A stretch of DNA of 55,453 nucleotides, from contig JAVBOW010000030.1 of NCBI GenBank assembly GCA_031550125.1, positions 1 through 55,453 of the forward strand, written 5' to 3'. The notes beneath the pieces were generated by a model. It saw only the letters and a program-made list of their open reading frames with translations, ran no database searches and was not told where the DNA came from. Positions within the stretch are counted from its first letter, which is position 1, and each line of letters opens with the position of its first letter. The translations under genes and the position numbers were made by a program. This DNA comes from JAVBOW01 sp031550125. Lineage in GTDB: Bacteria; Bacteroidota; Bacteroidia; Bacteroidales; Rikenellaceae. Positions 24,878 through 33,576 of the stretch are shown here, in pieces.

Positions 24878-26269
24878 ATGGAGAAAAAGGATTATATCGT
24901 AGCCATCGACCTGGGCAGCAGCAATGTAGTGGTGGCCGTGGGCAGCAAGAACGCCGACGGCAAGCTGGAGGTGGACGATATCGCCGTACGTCCGGCCGAA
25001 GGCGTGGTGCGCGGCGAGATCAAGAATATCGAGCAGGCCTCCAAAAGCATAAAAGAGGCGATAGAAGAGGTAGAGGATCGTCTGGGCATCAAGATCACCG
25101 AGGCCTACACCGGCATTTCGGGCCAGCACATCAAATGCGCGGCCAACTCCTACCACGTCTACGTGGGCCGCGACGGCGAGATCCGCGCCGAAGACGTGAG
25201 CAAACTGCGCGACAGCATGCGTAATGTGCAGGCGCCGGTTGGCGAGTGCATCCTCGATTTCATCCCGCAGTATTACGTGGTGGACGGCGAGGAGCAGGTG
25301 GCCGATCCGGTCGGCATGTTCGGTCAGAAACTCGAGGCCACCTTCAATTTCATCCTGGGCGAGGCCAACGCCATATCGCGCCTCGAAAAGGCGCTGATGA
25401 AAGTGGACGTGCGCCAGGCCCAACTGCTCATAAACCCGCTCGTCACGGCCGACGCCGTGGTGCTTCCCGACGAGAAAGAACTGGGGGTTGCCGTGGTTGA
25501 TATGGGAGCCGGCACGACCGACATATGCATCTACCACGACAAAGTGGCCCGCCACATAGGCGTCGTGCCGCTGGGGGCAGACATGATAAACAAGGACATC
25601 CGCGCCTACGGCATACTGGAGCGTTACATCGAGGAGCTGAAAGTGAAATACGGCAGCGCCGTGAGCAACAACGCCAGCCAGGAAAAGCACATCAAGGTGC
25701 CGGGCCGTACGCCGCGCGAGCCTAAAGAGATATCGTTCTACAACCTTGCCGGGATAATCGAGGCGCGGATGATGGACATTATAGAATATGTGATGGCCGA
25801 GATACGCCGGTCGGGCTACGAGGGCAAACTCGGCGCGGGACTCGTACTTACGGGAGGTTGCGCCCAGCTCAAGGATATCGACCTGCTGGTGAAGGCGCAA
25901 ACGGGACTCGACGTACGCATAGCAAGCCCCAACCTGCATGTGGCCGAAGAGTCGCAGGAACTGGCCGCCGACACCCGCCTGGCGACGGCCATAGGCATCT
26001 TGCTGAAGGGAGTGCAGAGCGGCAAGGCCTCGCGTGTGGAGAGCGTACGCCGCATACCCACCCCCGCCCCGCAGCAACAGCAACCCTATAGTCCGCCGCG
26101 CCAGGAGACGCCGGTGCTGCCCATGGAGGAACGTCCGGAAGAGACCGGCGCGCAGACGGACGAAGCGGAACAGCACGGCAAGAAAAAGGATAAGAAAAAG
26201 AACCTGCTGACCAACTTTATAGACAAACTCACCAAACCGTTCGACATAATCGACGACAACGACATATAA
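24878..26269 (+). CDS. ftsA: Cell division protein FtsA
   Basis: This 463-residue actin-fold ATPase tethers FtsZ filaments to the membrane. Motifs include phosphate-1 AIDLGSSNVVVAVG, SHS2-type subdomain 1C around residues 85-165, phosphate-2 VVDMGAGTTDICIY and the adenosine segment LVLTGGCAQLKDI. The C-terminus ends, after a Pro/Gln-rich linker and a Lys/Glu-rich stretch, in an amphipathic helix (LLTNFIDKLTKPFDII), the membrane-targeting sequence. It lies between ftsQ and ftsZ. Confidence 0.97.
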   Translation: MEKKDYIVAIDLGSSNVVVAVGSKNADGKLEVDDIAVRPAEGVVRGEIKNIEQASKSIKEAIEEVEDRLGIKITEAYTGISGQHIKCAANSYHVYVGRDGEIRAEDVSKLRDSMRNVQAPVGECILDFIPQYYVVDGEEQVADPVGMFGQKLEATFNFILGEANAISRLEKALMKVDVRQAQLLINPLVTADAVVLPDEKELGVAVVDMGAGTTDICIYHDKVARHIGVVPLGADMINKDIRAYGILERYIEELKVKYGSAVSNNASQEKHIKVPGRTPREPKEISFYNLAGIIEARMMDIIEYVMAEIRRSGYEGKLGAGLVLTGGCAQLKDIDLLVKAQTGLDVRIASPNLHVAEESQELAADTRLATAIGILLKGVQSGKASRVESVRRIPTPAPQQQQPYSPPRQETPVLPMEERPEETGAQTDEAEQHGKKKDKKKNLLTNFIDKLTKPFDIIDDNDI

Positions 26270-26278
26270 CACCTCCGA

Positions 26279-26310
26279 AAGCGCCCGCTTTAACTTGCCT
26301 GCGGGAGCTT
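26279..26310 (+). other. Hairpin in the ftsA-ftsZ gap
   Basis: AAGC (26279-26282) pairs with GCTT (26307-26310) and CCCGC (26284-26288) with GCGGG (26301-26305). A short T-run follows at 26314-26317. It may be a weak terminator or an mRNA-stabilising stem that sets the FtsA:FtsZ ratio; this is speculative. Confidence 0.35.
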
Positions 26311-26333
26311 AACTTTTCGCTAACAGATTCCAA

Positions 26334-27773
26334 ATGGAAGAAGGAATAGATTTCGGCCTCGAACCTGTAACCCCCTCGATCATAATGGTCGCAGGCGTGG
26401 GCGGCGGCGGCAGCAACGCCGTCAACCACATGTTCGAGCAAGGCATAGCGCAGGTCACTTTCATGATCTGCAACACCGACCGGCAGGCCCTGCGCAGCAG
26501 CCCGGTACCCAACAAGATAAAACTGGGGGAGAAACTCACCGAGGGCATGGGCGCGGGCAACATTCCCGGCCGCGGACGCGACGCCGCCCTTGAATCGCTC
26601 GACGAGATCATGGCGGCTTTCAAACGCGAAGGCACGCGCATGGTGTTCATAACCGCAGGGATGGGCGGCGGCACAGGCACCGGGGCCGCTCCGGTCATAG
26701 CCAAGGCGGCCAAGGAGTCGGGCATACTTACGGTGGGCATCGTCACCCTGCCTTTCCGCGCCGAGGGCAAGATCAGGGCGATGAACGCCGCCGAGGGCAT
26801 CGAAGAGATGCGCGGCAACGTAGACGCGCTACTGATAATCAACAACGAAAATATACAGGAAATATACGGCAAACTCCCATTGAAGGAGGCTTTCGGCAAA
26901 GCCGACGATATCCTCGCCTCCGCCGCCAGGGGTATAGCCGAGATCATCACCCGCGAGGGTATCATCAACGTCGACTTCGCCGACGTCAGCACCGTCATGC
27001 GCGGCAGCGGCATAGCGCTCATGGGTTCGGGGCGCGCCTCGGGCGAGGAGAGGGCGCAGAAGGTGGCAGACATGTCTATGGCCTCGCCCCTGCTTAACCA
27101 CAACAGCATAATTGGGGCCAAGAACATACTGCTCAACATATCGTACGGCGACAAGGAGATAACCATGGACGAGGCCTACGGCATAGTGGAGTATATCCAG
27201 GAGCGGTCGGGCAACGGCGCCAACATAATCTGGGGCGCCGGCCACAATCCCATCCTGGGCGACGACATAGAGGTAACGATAATTGCCACCGGTTTCGACA
27301 TGGACGAGACGGAGGTGTGGAAAGGAGGCGCGGCCGAGCGACCGGCCCGCACGTTCGTCCCCGCCAATCCCGCCCCACCGCAGCCCTGCGGGCCGGGCGA
27401 GCAGGCCGAAGGCGAAACGGGCCAGACGCCCGTCCAGCCGATGAGGCAGCGTTGGCAGCCCCCCGCCGAACCTGAATCGCCCTTCAAGCCGCGGCAGGCG
27501 ACAGCCGCTCCTGCCGCGACGCCCGCAAGGCAGGAGACGGCGCAGCAGGAAGAGACGCCGCAGCGCACGCAATTCTCCCCCTCGGGGCGGACTATAGAGG
27601 TAAAGGCAGACGACACATACGACAACATCAAGGAGATCACCGAAATACCTGCATTCCTGAGACGGAAGACCAAATTCGTCACCCAGGCCCCGCCCAAAGC
27701 GTCCAGGTCGGTGATAAAAGACGACCAGCAGGAGGAGTCGGGCAAACCGGCCGAAGGGTCGCTTTTCGACTGA
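26334..27773 (+). CDS. ftsZ: Cell division GTPase FtsZ
   Basis: This 479-residue tubulin-like GTPase forms the division ring. It has glycine-rich GVGGGGSNAV (21-30), the tubulin signature GGGTGTG (111-117) and T7 loop NVDFADV (212-218). A long Pro/Gln-rich linker follows from about residue 335. The conserved FtsA-binding peptide EIPAFLRRK is not terminal: a further 34 residues follow it. From memory this tailed arrangement is common in Bacteroidota. It is the last gene of the cluster; gldE starts 23 bp later. Confidence 0.98.
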   Translation: MEEGIDFGLEPVTPSIIMVAGVGGGGSNAVNHMFEQGIAQVTFMICNTDRQALRSSPVPNKIKLGEKLTEGMGAGNIPGRGRDAALESLDEIMAAFKREGTRMVFITAGMGGGTGTGAAPVIAKAAKESGILTVGIVTLPFRAEGKIRAMNAAEGIEEMRGNVDALLIINNENIQEIYGKLPLKEAFGKADDILASAARGIAEIITREGIINVDFADVSTVMRGSGIALMGSGRASGEERAQKVADMSMASPLLNHNSIIGAKNILLNISYGDKEITMDEAYGIVEYIQERSGNGANIIWGAGHNPILGDDIEVTIIATGFDMDETEVWKGGAAERPARTFVPANPAPPQPCGPGEQAEGETGQTPVQPMRQRWQPPAEPESPFKPRQATAAPAATPARQETAQQEETPQRTQFSPSGRTIEVKADDTYDNIKEITEIPAFLRRKTKFVTQAPPKASRSVIKDDQQEESGKPAEGSLFD

Positions 27774-27796
27774 CAAACCCCGTCCAAGACGCCGCA

Positions 27797-29092
27797 ATGA
27801 TGGCCATACCAGTTTCGATAGTGACTTTTCTGCCCTTCGAGCCGCACCTCCTGCTCCTTTTCGCGGTGATGGCACTGCTGTTGTGCGTGTCGGCGTTGGT
27901 GTCGGGTTCCGAAACGGCGCTCTTCGCGCTCTCGCCCGCCAACGTGGAGGCCGTGAAGAAGAGGCGTTCGCACAGCGACCAGGCCATAATGACGCTGCTC
28001 TCGAAACAGGACTACATGCTGGCCACGATCCTTATAGTCAACAACCTGGTCAATATTTGCATTATCCTTCTGGCCAACAGGATATTCGACTCGCTGTTAG
28101 AATTTTCGTCGCAAGCGTGGCTCTTCGCGGCCAAGACGGTGATGGTGACCTTTATGCTGCTGCTCTTCGGCGAGATCATGCCCAAGATCTATTCGGCCTA
28201 CAACCCGCTGGGCTTCGCCCGGACGGTGGCCATTCCGCTCGTGTCGCTCATGCAGATCTTCAGGCCGTTCGCGTGGCTGTTGATACGCAGCGGCAGTTTC
28301 ATAAGCGATTCCCTGGCAAGGAAACGCGGGGCCATATCCATAGACCAGCTCTCAAACGCCATGGAGATCACCCGCAACCAAACCGAAGAGGAGCGCCAGA
28401 TGCTGTCGGGCATAGTGAATTTCGTCAATATCGACGTGGAGCAGATCATGAAACCGCGCATGGACATCGTGGCGCTCGACATCGGGGACGATTACGCGCA
28501 GGTTAAGAGCGTGATCAACCGCTCCGGTTTCTCGCGCATACCTGTCTACGAAGAGAGCCTCGACAACATCAAGGGAGTGCTGTATGTCAAAGACATACTC
28601 AGGCACATAGGCGAGGATGCCGGCTTTGAGTGGCAGAAACTCCTGCGCAAACCCTATTTCGTACCCGAACACAAAAAAATAAACGACCTGCTGGAAGAAT
28701 TCCGCTCCACCAAAGTCCATATGGCCATAGTTGTGGACGAGTACGGATCGACGGTGGGACTGGTGTCGCTGGAGGACATCGTGGAGGAGATAGTGGGCGA
28801 AATATCCGACGAGTCCGACCGCAGCCCTCAAGCCGAATACCAGAAAATAGACGACAACAACTATATCTTCGACGGCAAAACCCACCTCAACGAATTCCTC
28901 AGGGTGATAGACCGCGACGAGAGCCTGCTGGACGACGTCCGGGGCGAGGCGGAAACCGTGGCCGGCCTGATGCTCGAAGTCAAGCGCGATTTCCTTAAGC
29001 AGGGCGAAAGCATCCTGGTCAAAGGCCTGCGTTTCACAGTCAAGGCGCTCGAAGGACGCCGCATCGACAAGGTTCGCGTCAAAATCAATTGA
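27797..29092 (+). CDS. gldE: GldE/CNNM-type membrane protein with CBS domains
   Basis: This 431-residue protein has an N-terminal DUF21/CNNM transmembrane domain (three or four helices within residues 1-190, with the SGSETALFALS motif), a CBS-domain pair (about 205-335, PRMDIVALDIG and SRIPVYEESLDNIKGVLYVKD), and a C-terminal CorC/HlyC domain. Families with this layout transport or sense divalent cations. In Bacteroidota the orthologue is called gliding-associated GldE but also occurs in non-gliding gut species. A phosphopantetheinyl transferase follows 7 bp later, a pairing I recall from other Bacteroidota. Confidence 0.88.
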   Translation: MMAIPVSIVTFLPFEPHLLLLFAVMALLLCVSALVSGSETALFALSPANVEAVKKRRSHSDQAIMTLLSKQDYMLATILIVNNLVNICIILLANRIFDSLLEFSSQAWLFAAKTVMVTFMLLLFGEIMPKIYSAYNPLGFARTVAIPLVSLMQIFRPFAWLLIRSGSFISDSLARKRGAISIDQLSNAMEITRNQTEEERQMLSGIVNFVNIDVEQIMKPRMDIVALDIGDDYAQVKSVINRSGFSRIPVYEESLDNIKGVLYVKDILRHIGEDAGFEWQKLLRKPYFVPEHKKINDLLEEFRSTKVHMAIVVDEYGSTVGLVSLEDIVEEIVGEISDESDRSPQAEYQKIDDNNYIFDGKTHLNEFLRVIDRDESLLDDVRGEAETVAGLMLEVKRDFLKQGESILVKGLRFTVKALEGRRIDKVRVKIN

Positions 29093-29099
29093 GAAACCC

Positions 29100-29705
29100 A
29101 TGCCGGAAATATTTTCGACAGAGGTCTGCGGCGGCAGGCTTGCCCTGTGGCGCATGACGGAGAGCGGCGAGGAGCTGCTCGCTTCGGCCCATCCGGACGA
29201 CGCCGCTTCGTGCAGCGGCTTCGGCTCGGCCGCCAGGCGCGCCGAGCGCCTGGCGTGGCGGGCACTCGCCAGGACCATGCTTCCCCCCGGGGTGTCGATA
29301 ACCTATGACCGCCGTGGCGCGCCAATGGTGGCGGGGACGGCAGGGGACACCTATATAAGCGCTTCTCATTGCCGTGGTTATGCGGCGGTTATAGTTTCAC
29401 GCAGGCCGTGCGCCATAGATATCGAGAACAGCGGCAAAGATTTCGGCAAAGTGGCCCGCAGATACGTTTCGCCCGGCGAACGCACGATGGAAGAGGCGTG
29501 GGGGGCTGATTTCGAAGGCGCGGTATGGTGCGCAAAGGAGGCGCTATACAAATATTCCGGGCGGGAGGGACTCGACTTCCTGTCCGATCTGCGCCTTACG
29601 GCCATGGACGGGGTTGCGGGTACGGCCCTGGGGTCGATCTGCGGCGGTACGCCTACAGAGGTGCGTTTCGCCCGTTTCGAAGATATCTTAATCGCATACA
29701 TATGA
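29100..29705 (+). CDS. 4'-phosphopantetheinyl transferase superfamily protein
   Basis: This 201-residue Sfp/AcpT-like enzyme transfers phosphopantetheine from CoA to a carrier-protein serine. The two metal/CoA-binding motifs are CAIDIE (104-109) and WCAKEALYK (143-151). It is the only modification enzyme seen here and no carrier protein or synthase is nearby, so the substrate is probably acyl carrier protein or an unlinked pathway. Its stop overlaps the ATG of the GNAT gene (ATGA). Confidence 0.88.
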   Translation: MPEIFSTEVCGGRLALWRMTESGEELLASAHPDDAASCSGFGSAARRAERLAWRALARTMLPPGVSITYDRRGAPMVAGTAGDTYISASHCRGYAAVIVSRRPCAIDIENSGKDFGKVARRYVSPGERTMEEAWGADFEGAVWCAKEALYKYSGREGLDFLSDLRLTAMDGVAGTALGSICGGTPTEVRFARFEDILIAYI

Positions 29706-30199
29706 TTTTCAGGCCGGCGGTTCAGGCAGACTCGGTGCAGATAATGCACATAATCCGGGACGCGAGGGAGCGTATGCGCCTCAGGGGAAGCCTGCAGTGG
29801 CAGGGATCGTACCCGGCCGAGGCGGATATAGCGCGCGATATTTCGCACGGTTACGGTTATGTACTTTGCCTCGGGGATTGCGTGGTGGCCTACGGGGCCG
29901 TGATATTCGATGGCGAGGCGGCGTACGACGCCATAGAGGGAGCGTGGCCCGACCAGGACCCTTACGTGGCGGTACACCGCCTGGCCGTGGCGGAAGGGAT
30001 GACCGGGCGGGGCGCAGGATCGGAATTCATGCAGCGTACGGCCGGACTGGCCCGCAGCCGCGGCGTACGCAGCTTCAGGGTTGACACCAATTTCGACAAC
30101 GCCCCCATGCAGAAGATAGTCGCCGCACAGGGATTCCGATATTGCGGCAAAGTGCATTACGACGGCTCCCCGCGGATGGCCTACCATAAAAACATATAA
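29702..30199 (+). CDS. GNAT family N-acetyltransferase
   Basis: The start is the ATG at 29702, overlapping the stop of the preceding gene; the longer open frame upstream is shadow. The 165-residue product has the GNAT fold: IFRPAVQADSVQIMHII at the N-terminus, the acceptor strand VAVHRLAVAEGMTGRGAGSEF (motif A, with R-G-x-G-x-G/A-like G-R-G-A-G for acetyl-CoA pyrophosphate), and late FDNAPMQKIVAAQGFRYCG (motif B). The substrate is unknown. It is the last gene before the his operon. Confidence 0.85.
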   Translation: MIFRPAVQADSVQIMHIIRDARERMRLRGSLQWQGSYPAEADIARDISHGYGYVLCLGDCVVAYGAVIFDGEAAYDAIEGAWPDQDPYVAVHRLAVAEGMTGRGAGSEFMQRTAGLARSRGVRSFRVDTNFDNAPMQKIVAAQGFRYCGKVHYDGSPRMAYHKNI

Positions 30200-30233
30200 C
30201 GCGGCAGATATTTGTTGATTTTATAACACAGTG

Positions 30234-30264
30234 TTGTATTTTCAAAAACATTGTTTTATATTTG
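30234..30264 (+). promoter_or_regulatory. his operon promoter
   Basis: TTG (30234-30236), a 20-bp spacer and TATATTTG (30257-30264, exact match to TAnnTTTG). The expected start site is near 30270, a dozen bases before the leader peptide ATG. Confidence 0.75.
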
Positions 30265-30282
30265 TACCATAAACGCGCAACC

Positions 30283-30336
30283 ATGAATTTTACGACAGCC
30301 GTCAACCACCATCACCGCCCGATTATCGACAGGTAG
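30283..30336 (+). CDS. hisL: Histidine operon leader peptide
   Basis: A 17-codon reading frame, MNFTTAVNHHHRPIIDR, ends in TAG. It carries three consecutive His codons (CAC CAT CAC, 30308-30316) and lies between the his promoter and a terminator before hisG. Its role by analogy with enterobacterial hisL is as a sensor: ribosome stalling at His codons when charged tRNA-His is low changes RNA folding downstream. The antiterminator strand (30330-30338) overlaps the stop codon, so a ribosome completing the peptide would cover it. No Shine-Dalgarno is expected in this phylum. It is not homologous in sequence to known leaders as far as I can see. Confidence 0.82.
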   Translation: MNFTTAVNHHHRPIIDR

Positions 30337-30410
30337 CCGGAGGGTATGTGATTTATGCGCATCGACAGAATAGAGGGCTTACCTGCAAGGGTCAAGCCTT
30401 TTTAATTTTA
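30330..30410 (+). promoter_or_regulatory. his attenuator: antiterminator and terminator
   Basis: The terminator pairs 30376-30383 (GGCTTACC) with 30390-30398 (GGT-c-AAGCC), followed by a T-rich tract at 30399-30409, just before the hisG ATG (30415). The alternative antiterminator pairs CAGGTAGCC (30330-30338) with GGC-t-TACCTG (30376-30385): nine pairs with one bulged T. The two structures share 30376-30383 and so exclude each other. An 8-base direct repeat, ATCGACAG, occurs at 30325 and 30361. Confidence 0.78.
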
Positions 30411-30414
30411 CGTA

Positions 30415-31266
30415 ATGATAAGAATAGCCATACAGGCCAAGGGCCGTTTGAATGAAGAGAGTCTCGGGCTGCTCGCCGAGGCGGGCATAGACATAGAGCC
30501 AGGCAAGCGTAAACTTCTCACCCGCTCGGGGAATTTCCCCGTGGAGGTGCTTTATCTGCGCGACGACGATATTCCGCATGCCGTCGCCATGGGAGTGGCC
30601 GATCTCGGCATAGTCGGCCTGAATGAGGTGGAAGAGAAACGGCAGGAGGTGGATATCGTCCACCGGCTCGGTTTCGGACGATGCCGCCTGTCGCTGGCCA
30701 TACCCAAGGGAGAGAATTATGCGGGGCTGTCGTGGTTCGACAAACGGCGCGTAGCCACCTCGTACCCCAGGATACTCTCGGCATTTTTCGCCAGAGCGGG
30801 AGTGAGGGCCGACATCCACGAAATAGCCGGATCGGTGGAAATCGCCCCGTCGGTTGGTATGGCCGACGCTATATTCGACATCGTATCATCGGGCAGCACG
30901 CTTGTTTCCAACGGATTGATCGAAGTAGAGCAGGTACTTCACTCCGAGGCGGTAATGATATCCGGCCGCTCGCTGGGGGACGATAAGCGGCAACTGTTGG
31001 AGCAGCTCGTTTTCCGTTTCGAGTCGGTGGAACGCAGCCGCGGAATGAAATATGTATTGATGAATATCCCCTGCGATAAGGTAAACCAGGCCGTAGCCAT
31101 ACTCCCGGGCATGAAATCGCCAACCATACTGCCGCTGGCGCAGGAAGGATGGTGTTCGTTGCACGTAGTTATAGGCGAGAGCGAGTTGTGGGAGAAAATA
31201 GGGTTGCTCAAAAAGGCCGGGGCAGAGGATATACTTGTGCTTGCTCTCGAAAAGATGATACGATGA
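30415..31266 (+). CDS. hisG: ATP phosphoribosyltransferase, long form
   Basis: This 283-residue enzyme joins ATP and PRPP in the first step of histidine synthesis. The N-terminal part reads IRIAIQAKGRLNEESLGLL; the PRPP-binding region is IFDIVSSGSTLVSNGL. The C-terminal domain (about 210-283, KYVLMNIPCDKVNQAVAILPGMKSPTILPL) is the ACT-like regulatory domain of the long form, so no HisZ partner is needed and feedback inhibition by histidine is expected. Its stop overlaps the hisD ATG. Confidence 0.97.
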   Translation: MIRIAIQAKGRLNEESLGLLAEAGIDIEPGKRKLLTRSGNFPVEVLYLRDDDIPHAVAMGVADLGIVGLNEVEEKRQEVDIVHRLGFGRCRLSLAIPKGENYAGLSWFDKRRVATSYPRILSAFFARAGVRADIHEIAGSVEIAPSVGMADAIFDIVSSGSTLVSNGLIEVEQVLHSEAVMISGRSLGDDKRQLLEQLVFRFESVERSRGMKYVLMNIPCDKVNQAVAILPGMKSPTILPLAQEGWCSLHVVIGESELWEKIGLLKKAGAEDILVLALEKMIR

Positions 31267-32555
31267 TACGCATTCTGGACAATCCGCCGCGCTCGGAGTG
31301 GCCCGGCCTGGTCCGGAGGGCCTCAGACGGCGACGGCGCCATAGCGGCGCGCGTAGCGCAGATAATATCAGAGGTACGCACAGGAGGCGACGCGGCCCTT
31401 CGCAGGCTGTCGGCTTCGATAGACGGCTTTGCTCCGGAAGATTTCGAGGTGGGCGACGGGGAATTCGCCGGCGCCGAATCCGTCGTCAGCGACAGGCTGA
31501 AAGAGGCGATAGGAGTCGCATACGGCAATATACGGGCGTTCCACGCCGCCCAGTTACCCGCAAAGATCGACATGCACACAATGCCCGGCGTAAGGTGCGT
31601 CCAGCGCGCCGTACCGCTCAGGCGTGTGGGGCTTTACATTCCCGGCGGCAGCGCACCCCTCTTCTCCACCGTACTTATGCTGGCCGTACCCGCCGCAACG
31701 GCCGGTTGCGACGAAGTGATAATCTGTACCCCTCCCGGCCGCAACGGAGCCATCGCTCCGGAAATACTCTATGCGGCGCGTCTGTGCGGCGTAAAGAGGG
31801 TTTTTAAAGTAGGCGGCGCGCAGGCCATAGCCGCTATGGCGTTGGGTACGGAGAGCATCCCTGAAGTGGACAAGATATTCGGCCCCGGCAACCGCTATGT
31901 CACGACGGCTAAACAGCAGCTCAGCGTAACCGACACGGCCATAGACATGCCCGCAGGGCCTTCGGAGGTGATGGTGCTGGCCGACGGCTCGGCCCGTCCC
32001 GGATTCGTGGCCGCCGACCTGCTCTCGCAGGCCGAACACGGAACCGACTCCCAGGCCATACTGGTAACCGACTCCGCCGACATGGCGGCGCGCACGGCCG
32101 CATGCGTCGAAGAGCAGCTGAAAACGCTGCCGCGTTCGGAGACGGCGCTCAAAGCACTCGACAACAGCTATATAATAATCCTCGAAAACAGCGGCGACAT
32201 GGCCGACTTTGCCACCCTCTACGCTCCGGAACACCTGATAGTCTCCACAGCCTCCCCCTGGGAGACGGCGGAGCGCATACCCACGGCCGGCAGCGTCTTC
32301 ATAGGCGGCTACACTCCCGAGAGCGCGGGCGACTATGCCTCAGGGACCAACCACACCCTGCCCACGGCGGGCTGGGCGCGCAGTTTCAGCGGAGTGAACA
32401 CGGAAAGTTTCATGCGCAGGATAACCTACCAGGAACTCACGCGCAATGGCCTGGCAGCCCTCGGCGGCCACATTATGGAAATGGCGCGGGCCGAAGGGCT
32501 TGAAGGACACGCGAGGGGAGTGGAGGTAAGATTGAAAAACATGGAAAATGAGTAA
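31263..32555 (+). CDS. hisD: Histidinol dehydrogenase
   Basis: The start is the ATG at 31263 (MIRILDNPPRSEW), overlapping the hisG stop as ATGA; the upstream open frame is shadow. This 430-residue zinc enzyme oxidises L-histidinol to histidine in two NAD-dependent steps, the last of the pathway. Motifs are IPGGSAPLFSTVLMLAVPA, KIFGPGNRYVTTAK, the zinc-site region DLLSQAEHGTDSQAI, and near the end YASGTNHTLPT. It overlaps the start of hisC by eight bases. Confidence 0.97.
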   Translation: MIRILDNPPRSEWPGLVRRASDGDGAIAARVAQIISEVRTGGDAALRRLSASIDGFAPEDFEVGDGEFAGAESVVSDRLKEAIGVAYGNIRAFHAAQLPAKIDMHTMPGVRCVQRAVPLRRVGLYIPGGSAPLFSTVLMLAVPAATAGCDEVIICTPPGRNGAIAPEILYAARLCGVKRVFKVGGAQAIAAMALGTESIPEVDKIFGPGNRYVTTAKQQLSVTDTAIDMPAGPSEVMVLADGSARPGFVAADLLSQAEHGTDSQAILVTDSADMAARTAACVEEQLKTLPRSETALKALDNSYIIILENSGDMADFATLYAPEHLIVSTASPWETAERIPTAGSVFIGGYTPESAGDYASGTNHTLPTAGWARSFSGVNTESFMRRITYQELTRNGLAALGGHIMEMARAEGLEGHARGVEVRLKNMENE

Positions 32556-33576
32556 GCGAGTAAGAGACCTGGTACGCAATAACATAGCCAACATGACCCC
32601 CTACTCCACCGCAAGGGACGAGTACAAGGGCGAAGTGGGCGTCTACCTCGACGCCAACGAGAATCCATATCCCAACGGCGTCAACAGATATCCCGACCCC
32701 TACCAGGGCCGACTGAAGGAGCGTCTGGCGGAAATAAAAGGATGCCGACCAGGGCAAATATTCATAGGCAACGGCAGCGATGAGGCCATAGATTTGTGTT
32801 TCAGAATATTTTGCGATCCTCGAAGGGATAATGCCGTGAGCATCGCCCCCACCTACGGCATGTACTCTGTGGCCGCGGCGATAAACGATGTGGAATTCCG
32901 CCCGGTAATGCTGCGTGAAGATTTTTCGGTAGACGCCGCCGCCCTGCTGGCCGCGGCGGACGAAAATACCAAACTGCTGTTCCTCTGCTCGCCCAACAAT
33001 CCCACTGGGGCGCTCATACCGCAGGAGCAGATCGTATGGATACTCGACAATTTCGACGGGATGGTGGTGGTGGACGAGGCATACATGGATTTTGCCGGCA
33101 GCGAGGGCATGCTGCCCCTGCTCGACGGCTATCCTAAACTCATCGTACTGCAGACCCTGTCCAAGGCGTGGGGCATGGCCGGACTCAGGCTCGGCCTGGC
33201 TTTCGCCTCGGAAGAGACGACCGGACTTTTCACGCAGGTGAAATACCCCTACAACATAGGCGTCCACACCCAGGCCGCCGTACTCGACAGGCTCTCCGCC
33301 GGCATACAGGAACAGATAGCGCAGATAGTGAGCCAGCGCGAAGGGCTGGCCGCCCGGCTACGGCTCTCGCCTCGGGTGGAGAAGATTTTCCCGTCGGACG
33401 CCAACTTCCTGCTGGTTAAGGTAGACAGGCCGCGCGAAATTTACGACGCGCTGATAGCCCGCGGGATAATAGTCCGCGACAGGTCGCACGCGCCGGGATG
33501 CGGGGGATGTCTGCGAATAACCGTAGGTACGCCCGAAGAGAACGATAAACTGATGGAGGAATGGAACAAATTATGA
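32548..33576 (+). CDS. hisC: Histidinol-phosphate aminotransferase
   Basis: This 342-residue class I/II PLP-dependent aminotransferase converts imidazole-acetol phosphate to histidinol phosphate. It shows YLDANENPYP near the N-terminus, LCSPNNPTG, VVVDEAYMDFAG, and the PLP-lysine segment LQTLSKAWGMAGLRLG. It starts eight bases inside hisD and its TGA overlaps the hisB ATG, suggesting translational coupling. Confidence 0.96.
   Translation: MSKRVRDLVRNNIANMTPYSTARDEYKGEVGVYLDANENPYPNGVNRYPDPYQGRLKERLAEIKGCRPGQIFIGNGSDEAIDLCFRIFCDPRRDNAVSIAPTYGMYSVAAAINDVEFRPVMLREDFSVDAAALLAAADENTKLLFLCSPNNPTGALIPQEQIVWILDNFDGMVVVDEAYMDFAGSEGMLPLLDGYPKLIVLQTLSKAWGMAGLRLGLAFASEETTGLFTQVKYPYNIGVHTQAAVLDRLSAGIQEQIAQIVSQREGLAARLRLSPRVEKIFPSDANFLLVKVDRPREIYDALIARGIIVRDRSHAPGCGGCLRITVGTPEENDKLMEEWNKL

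Noticed and set aside
24578..26272. 564-codon minus-strand frame opposite ftsQ/ftsA
   Set aside because: Shadow of ftsA; it has no motif and crosses an intergenic gap.
29100..30199. Natural-product cluster around the phosphopantetheinyl transferase
   Set aside because: No synthase, carrier protein or transporter is nearby; the neighbours are housekeeping genes.
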